Shown here: one piece after another, positions 1 to 6,091 of the stretch
Position numbering within the stretch: the first letter of the stretch is position 1
Layout: each line of letters starts with the position of its first letter
NCBI GenBank assembly: GCA_013152695.1
Contig: JAADFV010000296.1
Location: 1-6,282, forward strand
Source: Chloroflexota bacterium
Lineage (GTDB): Bacteria; Chloroflexota; Anaerolineae; J102
Reading direction: 5' to 3'
Length of the DNA stretch: 6,282 nucleotides
Made by a program: the position numbers and the translations under genes
Notes under the pieces: generated by a model
What the model was told of the DNA's origin: nothing
What the model saw: only the letters and a program-made list of their open reading frames with translations
Database searches by the model: none

Positions 1-5
1 TTTAC

Positions 6-401
6 GTGCGAATCACGTTTTTATTCCTGGCCTTGCCGGCAACTTTCGCCATGCTCCCACCGGCCTGGACCCCCTATTTACTGCGCCAGCCCGAGTTTCA
101 TAAACAGATGGTGATTATGGGGCTGCTCATCACCGCAGATTTACTTGCACCCTTATGGGTTCTCATACCCATACAGCTGCGCGGTGTGTTATTTTTAGGA
201 TTAGCCTTACTACCCTTGAAATCCCTTCTTGCTTACAGCAACATCCGTCCGGCTCTTGAGAGCCTTTATCGAGAACCAATCACATATGGACCTGGCTTTT
301 TTAGCAGCATACTGGGCATGTTTCTATTGGCCTTACTCGGGCTTAGCCTGATTTTGGCCCACTCTCGTCGAAACTCGAAGGAAGTTGGTTTGTCCGCTTA
401 A
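6..401 (+). CDS. Small multi-pass membrane protein, unknown function (probably 5'-partial)
   Basis: I do not recognise this protein. The frame is open to the left edge of the window (the codon before the GTG at position 6 is tac), so the GTG may be an internal codon and the true start may lie upstream. The visible 131 residues carry about four hydrophobic stretches, roughly residues 4-17, 35-56, 59-77 and 98-118. They are separated by short polar loops and followed by a basic, polar tail (His-Ser-Arg-Arg-Asn-Ser-Lys). This pattern indicates an integral membrane protein with a probably cytoplasmic C-terminus. No catalytic or transport motif is visible. It ends with TAA only 15 bp before the -35 box of the his promoter. 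No terminator lies between, so read-through transcripts would meet the his leader terminator. Confidence is good that it is coding and low for any function. Confidence 0.6.
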   Translation: MRITFLFLALPATFAMLPPAWTPYLLRQPEFHKQMVIMGLLITADLLAPLWVLIPIQLRGVLFLGLALLPLKSLLAYSNIRPALESLYREPITYGPGFFSSILGMFLLALLGLSLILAHSRRNSKEVGLSA

Positions 402-416
402 ACTACCACTTCGTTT

Positions 417-445
417 TTGACAGAATTCCACATTCCTGATATAGT
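417..445 (+). promoter_or_regulatory. Sigma-70-type promoter of the his operon
   Basis: A perfect -35 hexamer TTGACA (417-422) is followed by exactly 17 bp and a -10 hexamer TATAGT (440-445), which matches 5 of 6 consensus bases. Transcription would be expected to start about 7 bp downstream, near 452. That leaves only about 10 nt before the ATG of the leader peptide at 462. The position directly upstream of the leader peptide and attenuator makes a chance match unlikely. Promoter activity itself is inferred. Confidence 0.75.
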
Positions 446-461
446 CCAGGCAGGTAGAGAT

Positions 462-506
462 ATGTTTGACTTCCTTCGTAAAACTTCCCTTAATCATCAT
501 ACCTGA
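462..506 (+). CDS. hisL: Putative his operon leader peptide (14 aa, tandem His codons before the stop)
   Basis: An ATG at 462 opens a 14-codon frame reading MFDFLRKTSLNHHT and ending at TGA 504-506. The two adjacent CAT (His) codons at 495-500 lie just before the stop, as in leader peptides of attenuated amino-acid operons. A short purine-rich AGGTAGAG (452-459) precedes the ATG with AGG about 7 nt away, a reasonable ribosome binding site. The frame sits between a strong promoter and an intrinsic terminator directly upstream of hisZ. The peptide probably has no function of its own. Its translation would report the supply of charged His-tRNA. The reservation is that only two His codons occur, against seven in a row in E. 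coli HisL, so a chance short ORF is possible. The symbol is used by functional analogy, not homology. Confidence 0.6.
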   Translation: MFDFLRKTSLNHHT

Positions 507-564
507 ACAGGTGAGAGCGGCCATCCAAGGGCGCTCTGGTCGTGCTCACCTCCCGAGACTAGCG
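501..564 (+). promoter_or_regulatory. Attenuator pause/antiterminator region with mutually exclusive RNA pairings
   Basis: Several competing helices can be drawn by eye. Strand 1 (509-522) pairs with strand 2 (538-551): AGGTGAG (509-515) with CTCACCT (545-551), one A-G mismatch, then GCGGCC (517-522) with GGTCGT (538-543) using two G-U pairs. An alternative uses AGAGCG (514-519) with CGCTCT (532-537). A candidate antiterminator pairs CGCT (532-535) with AGCG (561-564) and GGTC (538-541) with GACT (557-560), with a 2-nt bulge. It would consume the 5' arm of the terminator. A small hairpin ACCT/AGGT (501-504 with 509-512) overlaps the leader stop codon and competes with strand 1. A ribosome held at the His codons would encroach on strand 1 and favour the antiterminator. 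No energies were calculated, so the fold is inferred from complementarity. Confidence 0.55.
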
Positions 565-588
565 AAATCGCTAGTCTTTTTATTTTTT
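556..588 (+). terminator. Intrinsic (Rho-independent) terminator, likely the his attenuator
   Basis: A perfect inverted repeat AGACTAGCG (556-564) and CGCTAGTCT (569-577) closes on a four-base AAAT loop. It runs straight into a T-rich tract (577-588, eleven T and one A). This is a textbook intrinsic terminator. It lies 22 nt before the hisZ start and about 110 nt after the predicted transcription start. Its best reading is therefore a regulated attenuator of the his operon. It would also stop read-through from the membrane protein gene upstream. The terminator is directly visible, and the regulation is inferred. Confidence 0.9.
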
Positions 589-610
589 CCACTTTCTTCC
601 TCGATCTATC

Positions 611-1888
611 GTGACGTACTCCTCACATCCTACCCCATCCCAACCAGTTACACCCCCAGCCATACCTCGCGGTGTTGCCGACTTTTTCGGAGGTGCGGCT
701 CTAGCCCGACGCCAGGCCGAAACGAAATTACGCGAGCTAACCCGACTATGGGCCTATAGCGAAATCATCCCTCCTACCTTCGAATATGCCGACACTCTCG
801 CCAGCGAAGCTGGATCGCAGCTGGCCGAAGAACTTTACCGCTTTCTCGATCGCGATGGACGCACGCTGGCCTTACGCCCAGACCTCACCATTCCCACGGC
901 CCGTATTGCCGGCTCCAAGCTTTACGACCAGCCCTTACCGCAACGCTTCTTCTACGCCGGTCCCGCTTTTCGTTATGAAGAGCCACGAGAAGGCCGTCAA
1001 CGTGAATTTTGGCAGGCAGGCATCGAGCTTATCGGTGCCAGCAGCCCAGATGCTGACGCCGAAATCCTCGCCCTCGCCGTGCGAGCTCTGCAAACACTCG
1101 GTCTGGACACATTCCGTTTCAGCCTCGGCCACCTGGGCTATTTTCATGGCTTGCTGGAACAATTACAACTGACAGGTCCACAAACAGCACTGGTGCAAGC
1201 CGCGCTCGATCGCAAAAACCGTGATGAGCTCGCAGACCTGGTTGCCGACCTGCACTTGTCTTCGCCAAATCGTGCTTCATTGACGGGATTATTGGACTTG
1301 ATCGGCGGCTTGGAGTCAGATACCCTGGTAAGGGCAGAGGCACTGGCACGAAATCAGAAAATGGCTGATGCCATCCAGCGATTGCAGGCCCTTAGCCAGC
1401 GTTTGCGGCAGTACGAAGTCGCCGACGCCTTTATGATAGATCTGGCCGATGTACGGGGTATGGATTACTATACCGGTATCACTTTCAAAGCCTACACCAC
1501 GCAAATGGGTTCATCCATCGTCAATGGTGGTCGTTATGACAATCTCATTGGTCATTTTGGCCCGGCGCGGCCAGCTGTGGGCTGTGCCTTTTACCTCGAC
1601 CGTATCCTCCTCGCCCAGCGTCGCCAGCTAGGTCCCCCGCCAGAACCCCAACTCGATCTTCTCATCTATCCCTGCAACTGCGGTCGCCATATCGCCTTGG
1701 CTCAGCAAAGCCGTCGTGCTGGCCTCCGTACCGCCCTGGCCCTTGGCTCCGAAAGCCTGCTACTTGCTCCTGTCTCACTGCGCTGCACATGTGATGGGTT
1801 TGCCACTCTGATTAGAGACGACCAGTCCTCACAATCTTTCCCGGCGCAGACCTGGCCACAAGTCATCAAGGAGCTGTGGCCCTCCTAA
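611..1888 (+). CDS. hisZ: ATP phosphoribosyltransferase regulatory subunit HisZ
   Basis: HisZ is a catalytically inactive paralogue of histidyl-tRNA synthetase. It associates in the cytoplasm with short-form HisG to form the first enzyme of histidine biosynthesis and gives it histidine feedback. The class II synthetase fold is clear. The N-terminal IPRGVADFF (18-26) and PPTFEYADTL (54-63) are followed by LRPDLTIPTAR (88-98), the HisZ version of the HisRS 'RPEGT' region. A motif-2 block GPAFRYEEPREGRQREFWQ (117-135) and RGMDYYTGITF (282-292) come next, then a motif-3-like NGGRYD...PAVGCAFYLDRIL (305-333). At 425 residues it is slightly long for the family. The GTG at 611 is chosen because the next in-frame upstream codon of note is a stop at 572 and no other start precedes the conserved region. 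About 17 poorly conserved residues lead it. No Shine-Dalgarno is visible. The C-terminal part (about 348-425) carries two CxC pairs, C355/C357 and C392/C394, which is odd for the family. The stop lies 7 nt before hisG. Confidence 0.93.
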   Translation: MTYSSHPTPSQPVTPPAIPRGVADFFGGAALARRQAETKLRELTRLWAYSEIIPPTFEYADTLASEAGSQLAEELYRFLDRDGRTLALRPDLTIPTARIAGSKLYDQPLPQRFFYAGPAFRYEEPREGRQREFWQAGIELIGASSPDADAEILALAVRALQTLGLDTFRFSLGHLGYFHGLLEQLQLTGPQTALVQAALDRKNRDELADLVADLHLSSPNRASLTGLLDLIGGLESDTLVRAEALARNQKMADAIQRLQALSQRLRQYEVADAFMIDLADVRGMDYYTGITFKAYTTQMGSSIVNGGRYDNLIGHFGPARPAVGCAFYLDRILLAQRRQLGPPPEPQLDLLIYPCNCGRHIALAQQSRRAGLRTALALGSESLLLAPVSLRCTCDGFATLIRDDQSSQSFPAQTWPQVIKELWPS

Positions 1889-1895
1889 TTCGCTT

Positions 1896-2528
1896 ATGTT
1901 AACCATTGCTCTCCCCAAAGGCCGCCTTGCCGATGATGCCCTCGTTTGGCTGCAACGTGCAGGCTGGTCCCCACCGTCAAGCGACAACGATCGTAAACTG
2001 GTCATAGCCAGCAGCGATGGCCATCTAAACTACGTTTTGGCCAAACCCATGGATGTGCCCGTCTTCGTCGAGCAAGGTGCAGCCGATCTAGGCATTGCCG
2101 GTCTCGACGTCGTACGAGAACGGGCAGCCGACGTCTTCGAACCCATGCGTCTACCCTTTGGCCATTGCCGCCTTTCTGTGGCCGGACCCCAGGCCCGCAA
2201 AGACCGCCCCTTACGGCTTGATGTTTACCCCCGCGTGGCCACAAAATATCCCCGCCTCACCGAACAATACTTCCGCCAACGTGGCATTTCTGCTGAGCTC
2301 ATTGTTCTTAGCGGCTCCGTTGAACTTGGCCCTCTCGTCAACCTTGCAGACCTCATTGTCGATCTTGTCCAGACCGGTGACACGCTCAAAGCCAACGGTC
2401 TGGTGGAACTGCGAACCATCCTCGAATCACAGGCGATGCTCATCGTCAATCGCGCCAGTTATCGCCTTAACACCACCGCTATCGATGTCCTCCTCACCTC
2501 CATGCGTCGTGTCCTCCGCCATGACTGA
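1896..2528 (+). CDS. hisG: ATP phosphoribosyltransferase catalytic subunit, short form (EC 2.4.2.17)
   Basis: HisG condenses ATP with 5-phosphoribosyl-1-pyrophosphate to give N1-(5-phosphoribosyl)-ATP, the committed first step of histidine synthesis. At 210 residues this is the short form. It lacks the roughly 80-residue C-terminal regulatory domain of the long enzyme and needs HisZ, encoded directly upstream. Visible family blocks are ALPKGRL (5-11), VPVFVEQGAADLGIAGLDVV (54-73), RVATKYPRLTEQYF (113-126) and ESQAMLIVN (177-185). The phosphate-binding signature runs from GSVELGPLVNLADLIVDL through QTGDTL (140-164). The ATG at 1896 puts the first motif at the expected distance from the N-terminus. 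AAGGAG at 1868-1873 is 22 nt upstream, too far to be a normal ribosome binding site, so initiation probably depends on coupling to hisZ. The 3' end overlaps the hisD start by 8 nt. Confidence 0.96.
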   Translation: MLTIALPKGRLADDALVWLQRAGWSPPSSDNDRKLVIASSDGHLNYVLAKPMDVPVFVEQGAADLGIAGLDVVRERAADVFEPMRLPFGHCRLSVAGPQARKDRPLRLDVYPRVATKYPRLTEQYFRQRGISAELIVLSGSVELGPLVNLADLIVDLVQTGDTLKANGLVELRTILESQAMLIVNRASYRLNTTAIDVLLTSMRRVLRHD

Positions 2529-3855
2529 AACCATACTTTTTCCCATTTACGACCTTCCTAGCGCTCGCGAAAGCATCCTCAAACGCCGCTCTTGGGCCGA
2601 AACCGAATATCCTGACAGTCTCCTCCAGAGCCTTGAACGCACTTTCGGCCAAGCCCTTAGTCCTGAACAGGCTGTCGCCCACATTCTTCATGATGTCCGT
2701 CAGCGTGGTGACGAAGCCCTCTACCACTGGTCTCAAATCCTGGATGGTGCTACATCGTCTGTCTTCCTCGCCCCCCGCAGCGAGCGCAAGAACGCCTTAG
2801 CACGAATAGAACCAGAACTCCGCCAGGCACTAGAATTGGCCGCTGACCGCATTGCTGCTTTTCATCGCCGCCAGCCCGCCCATTCCTGGTTGCACACGGA
2901 TGAAAAAGAAGGCACTCTTGGCCAGCTTGTGCGGCCCCTGGCAGCCGTCGGTGTATATGTTCCCGGTGGAACCGCCCCTCTCCCCTCTTCCTTGCTGATG
3001 GCCGCGGTTATTGCCCGCGTTGCCGGTGTCGAAACCGTCATTGCTTGCACACCTCCCGACCGCACTACAGGCCGTATTCCCGACGCGATATTGGCTGCCG
3101 CCGAAATTGCCGAGATCGATGGCCTCTACGCTCTTGGCGGCGCCCAGGCCATTGCCGCCATGGCTTTTAGCACAGAAACGGTCCCTGCCGTGGACAAAAT
3201 TGTGGGCCCGGGAGGCCTCTTCGTCACCCTGGCGAAACGCCAGGTCTTCGGTACCGTGGGTATTGACGGGCTGCCCGGCCCCACCGAGACCGTGGTCATC
3301 GCTGACGAAAATGCAGATCCCGCCAAAGTTGCTGCCGATCTCCTCGCCCAGGCCGAACACGACATCCTTGCTACGGCCATCCTTCTGACCCCGAGCCGCG
3401 AACTCGCTCATACCGTGCAGACCCTCATCGGCCAGCGGCTAGAAGAGCTCAGCCGCGCTGACATCCTTTCTGTGTCCTTACCCACACGCAGTGGTGCTGT
3501 CATAACCCCCGACTTGGCCACGGCTATGGAAGAAGCCAACAGCTTTGCTCCTGAGCATCTTTGCCTCTCCGTGTCCGATCCCTGGGCATGGGTCTCCAAA
3601 GTACGCAACGCTGGCGGCGTTTTCTTAGGCGAGAGTAGCTTCGAAGTCCTGGGAGACTACGTAGCAGGCCCCTCGCACATCATGCCGACGGAAGGCACAG
3701 CCCGTTTTGCCTCACCCCTCAACATCGAAGATTTTGTCAAGCGCATTAGTCTTATAACCCCCGAAGCCAGTGCCGAGCTCAGTGTCCAGGCCGCGCGCAT
3801 TGCCCTCGCCGAAGGCCTGGATGCCCATGCCGCGGCGGCACGGGAAAGGATGTAA
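2521..3855 (+). CDS. hisD: Histidinol dehydrogenase (EC 1.1.1.23)
   Basis: HisD is a zinc-dependent homodimeric enzyme that oxidises L-histidinol to L-histidine in two NAD-dependent steps. The 444-residue product is of normal length. The catalytic Glu-His pair is E345-H346 in SFAPEHL. Predicted zinc ligands are Q277 and H280 (LLAQAEHD), D379 (LGDYVAGPSH) and H436 (EGLDAH). The 3- and 33-residue spacings match those between the E. coli residues Q259/H262 and H327/D360. Other blocks are VGVYVPGGTAPLPSSLLM (143-160) and DKIVGPGGLFVTLAKRQVFG (225-244). In the latter, the usual GPGN is GPGG. The start is the ATG at 2521, which overlaps the end of hisG by 8 nt. The frame extends upstream to 2095, but that part is out-of-frame translation of hisG and has no HisD similarity. 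No Shine-Dalgarno precedes it, so translational coupling with hisG is likely. It ends 2 nt before hisC. Confidence 0.96.
   Translation: MTETILFPIYDLPSARESILKRRSWAETEYPDSLLQSLERTFGQALSPEQAVAHILHDVRQRGDEALYHWSQILDGATSSVFLAPRSERKNALARIEPELRQALELAADRIAAFHRRQPAHSWLHTDEKEGTLGQLVRPLAAVGVYVPGGTAPLPSSLLMAAVIARVAGVETVIACTPPDRTTGRIPDAILAAAEIAEIDGLYALGGAQAIAAMAFSTETVPAVDKIVGPGGLFVTLAKRQVFGTVGIDGLPGPTETVVIADENADPAKVAADLLAQAEHDILATAILLTPSRELAHTVQTLIGQRLEELSRADILSVSLPTRSGAVITPDLATAMEEANSFAPEHLCLSVSDPWAWVSKVRNAGGVFLGESSFEVLGDYVAGPSHIMPTEGTARFASPLNIEDFVKRISLITPEASAELSVQAARIALAEGLDAHAAAARERM
3845..3850 (+). promoter_or_regulatory. Shine-Dalgarno of hisC
   Basis: AAAGGA sits 7 nt before the hisC ATG at 3858, inside the last codons of hisD. 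It supports that start over the in-frame ATG at 3900. It is the clearest ribosome binding site among the full-length genes of the window. Confidence 0.6.
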
Positions 3856-3857
3856 TC

Positions 3858-4976
3858 ATGCCCAGGCACTCTCCTTCACCCCGCCCTGATATCGCCCAAA
3901 TGGAAACCTACGTCGCGGTCAAGCCTTTTGAAGTGATGAGCGAGGAGCTAGGCCGCGACCCCGCCGACATCATCAAACTAGACGCCAACGAAAACCCATA
4001 CGGACCCTCGCCTCGAGTCAGGGAAGCCTTGAGCGACTTTCCCTGGTTCCATATTTATCCTGATCCCCAGCAGGGACAGTTACGTACAGCTCTGGCCGAT
4101 TACGTTGGCGTACCCCAAGAGTACATCTTCACCGGTCATGGCGCTGATGAACTGATCGATTTGCTTTGCCGCGTTTTCCTCCTTCCTGGCGATAGCATTA
4201 TCACCTGCCCACCCACCTTCGGCATGTACACATTCGATACCAAGCTCAGCGGCGGTCGGGTTATCGAAGTCTGGCGGGATCAGAATTTTGGCCTGGATGT
4301 AGAGGGTATCGAGCGCGCCGTAGCCACTACCGAAAGACCTCCGAAAATCCTTTTCCTCACCTCGCCCAACAACCCCGATGGTGGCCTCGTCTCTCATGCT
4401 ACCCTGCGCCGTCTGCTGCAACTGCCTCTGCTTGTTGTTGTCGATGAGGCGTACATTGAATTTGCCGAAGGTGAGGGTTCTGTAGCTTCCTGGGTTCCTG
4501 AAACACCAAATCTTGCCGTGCTGCGTACCTTCTCCAAATGGGCTGGGTTGGCAGGATTACGTTTGGGCTACGGTATATTTCCTCTAGAGATCATGGAACA
4601 TCTGTGGAAATGCAAACAGCCCTACAATGTCAATGTCGCCGCCAGTGTGGCTGGACTCGCCAGCCTCGAAGACCTCCCCCTTCTTCGTGAACGCATCGCA
4701 ACTTTGAAAAGAGAGCGGGATCGGCTGTATACTTCACTGCGGCAAATCCCCCACCTTGAACCACTCCCAAGTCAAGGAAATTTCATTTTATGTCGAGTCG
4801 AAGGGATTTCTGCTGCCCAACTTCACCGAAAATTGGCCGCAGACGGAGTCCTCGTTCGATATTATGACAAGCCCGGTTTACGCAACTACCTGCGCATCAG
4901 CGCCGGCCGTCCTCAGGACAGCGAACAACTACTTGCCGCCCTGATCCGCTATACCGAGTATCTCACATCGTTATAG
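3858..4976 (+). CDS. hisC: Histidinol-phosphate aminotransferase (EC 2.6.1.9)
   Basis: HisC is a class I/II pyridoxal-phosphate aminotransferase that converts imidazole acetol phosphate and glutamate to histidinol phosphate and 2-oxoglutarate. The 372-residue protein shows the family blocks in order. KLDANENPYGPSP (40-52) is the substrate-recognition arm, and FTGHGADELIDL (91-102) is the cofactor phosphate region. SPNNPDG (169-175) includes the PLP-contacting Asn, DEAYIEF (196-202) the Asp that pairs with the pyridine nitrogen, and TFSKWAGLAGLRLGYG (224-239) the Schiff-base lysine K227. R346 in LRIS binds the substrate carboxylate. The ATG at 3858 is supported by AAAGGA 7 nt upstream and gives a normal N-terminus (RPDIAQMETYVAVKPFEVM). 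Some aminotransferases of this family also act on aromatic acids, but the his context makes HisC the sensible call. No terminator is visible after it. Confidence 0.95.
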   Translation: MPRHSPSPRPDIAQMETYVAVKPFEVMSEELGRDPADIIKLDANENPYGPSPRVREALSDFPWFHIYPDPQQGQLRTALADYVGVPQEYIFTGHGADELIDLLCRVFLLPGDSIITCPPTFGMYTFDTKLSGGRVIEVWRDQNFGLDVEGIERAVATTERPPKILFLTSPNNPDGGLVSHATLRRLLQLPLLVVVDEAYIEFAEGEGSVASWVPETPNLAVLRTFSKWAGLAGLRLGYGIFPLEIMEHLWKCKQPYNVNVAASVAGLASLEDLPLLRERIATLKRERDRLYTSLRQIPHLEPLPSQGNFILCRVEGISAAQLHRKLAADGVLVRYYDKPGLRNYLRISAGRPQDSEQLLAALIRYTEYLTSL

Positions 4977-5018
4977 TCACATCCATCCTACTCCATCCCC
5001 ATACCTGGACACATCCAA

Positions 5019-6062
5019 ATGGCTCAATCCTACCTGATTACTGGAGGCTCCGGCTTCCTTGGCATCAACCTCGTTCGCTACTTGCTGGCCAAAGGCCAAC
5101 GTGTGACAACTCTCGACATCGTACCCTTCGATTACGAAGATGTGCAGGATCAGGTTACGGCCATCACCGGCGATATCCGTGATACTGCCGCTGTAGCCGT
5201 AGCTCTGGAAGGCATCGACATCGTTGTACACACCGCTGCCGCCCTGCCCCTTTACAAGCCGGAAGATATTTATTCCACAGACATCGATGGGACACGTAAT
5301 CTCCTGGAACAATCCTACCAAAAAGGCGTAGACCGCTTCATTCACATCTCCTCTACCGCGGTTTACGGCATTCCCGACCACCATCCTCTCGTCGAAACCG
5401 ACAAGCTGGAGGGCGTCGGCCCCTATGGCGAATCCAAAGTGAAGGCAGAGGGTCTTTGCCAGGAATATCGCGACAAAGGCATGTGCATCCCCATCATTCG
5501 TCCCAAATCCTTCATCGGCCCCGAACGTCTGGGGGTCTTTGCCCTGCTTTATGACTGGGCCAAAGATGGCAAGAATTTCCCTGTTTTAGGTAGCGGCGAC
5601 AACCTGTACCAGTATCTCGATGTCGAAGATCTTTGTGATGCGATCTGGCTATGTGCCACACTTCCTTGCGAAAAAACCAACGACACCTTCAATATCGGCG
5701 CAAAAGAATATGGCACTGCGCGCGAAGACTTCCAGGCAGTCTTGGATTATGCCGGCTTTGGCAAACGCATCATTCCCATCCCTGAAGGCCCGGCCATCTT
5801 TGTCCTGCGCCTACTCGAAAAACTGGGTATTTCGCCGCTTTACAAGTGGGTTTACGAAACAGCCGGTAAAGAGTCGTTTGTCTCCATCGAAAAAGCAGAA
5901 CGGGTGCTGGGGTTCCAGCCAAAGTACTCGAACAAAGAGGCACTCATTCGCAACTACAAATGGTACCTGGAGAACCTCGATAGCTTCAGTCATGCATCTG
6001 GTGTAACACATCGCGTTCCCTGGCAACAAGGCGCCCTCAAACTGGCAAAAATGCTCTTTTAG
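5019..6062 (+). CDS. NAD-dependent epimerase/dehydratase family protein (extended SDR)
   Basis: This is an extended short-chain dehydrogenase/reductase of 347 residues, probably cytoplasmic, acting on a nucleotide sugar or another hydroxylated substrate. The Rossmann fingerprint TGGSGFLG (8-15) starts close to the N-terminus. D33 at the end of the second strand favours NAD over NADP. GDIRD (51-55) and HTAAALP (71-77) continue the cofactor site. The catalytic set is the Ser/Thr of SST (111-113) with Y136 and K140 in [17 protein letters not shown] (161-172) and [14 protein letters not shown] (197-210) are typical of the substrate half. The exact substrate cannot be read from the sequence, and 3-beta-hydroxysteroid-type or sugar epimerase activities are both possible. 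The gene starts 42 nt after hisC with no terminator or clear promoter between, so co-transcription is plausible. It has no known role in histidine synthesis. No Shine-Dalgarno precedes the ATG at 5019. Confidence 0.85.
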   Translation: MAQSYLITGGSGFLGINLVRYLLAKGQRVTTLDIVPFDYEDVQDQVTAITGDIRDTAAVAVALEGIDIVVHTAAALPLYKPEDIYSTDIDGTRNLLEQSYQKGVDRFIHISSTAVYGIPDHHPLVETDKLEGVGPYGESKVKAEGLCQEYRDKGMCIPIIRPKSFIGPERLGVFALLYDWAKDGKNFPVLGSGDNLYQYLDVEDLCDAIWLCATLPCEKTNDTFNIGAKEYGTAREDFQAVLDYAGFGKRIIPIPEGPAIFVLRLLEKLGISPLYKWVYETAGKESFVSIEKAERVLGFQPKYSNKEALIRNYKWYLENLDSFSHASGVTHRVPWQQGALKLAKMLF

Positions 6063-6091
6063 GCTTCGGGCGCGACTAGGCTTTTGCTCCG

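Noticed and set aside
442..561. TAGTC (442-446) pairing with GACTA (557-561) as an antiterminator
   Set aside because: Only five base pairs, and position 442 lies upstream of the predicted transcription start, so it is probably not in the RNA.
556..588. Terminator serving only the upstream membrane protein gene
   Set aside because: A near-consensus promoter and a short ORF lie between that gene's stop (401) and the terminator, so the hairpin sits inside the his transcript. It may also block read-through, but that is unlikely to be its only role.
402..610. T-box riboswitch controlling the his operon
   Set aside because: The conserved T-box core sequence (AGGGTGGnACCGCG-like) is not present before the terminator, and the leader is too short for a typical stem I. 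The His-codon ORF explains the region better.
466..759. 97-codon frame from a TTG across the leader and the hisZ 5' end
   Set aside because: It crosses the terminator hairpin and overlaps the well-supported hisZ in another frame. Its product becomes Ser/Thr/Pro/Arg-rich, as expected of a shadow frame.
2095..2520. 142-residue N-terminal extension of HisD
   Set aside because: This stretch is an out-of-frame reading of hisG. HisD family similarity begins near the ATG at 2521, and the 444-residue protein from there has normal length.
2830..3411. 193-codon antisense frame opposite hisD
   Set aside because: It lies entirely within hisD, is Gly/Arg-rich with no recognisable motif, and follows from the third-position C bias on the other strand.
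4977..5384. 135-codon antisense frame opposite the epimerase start
   Set aside because: It overlaps the Rossmann-fold coding region on the opposite strand, has no family features and no promoter of its own.
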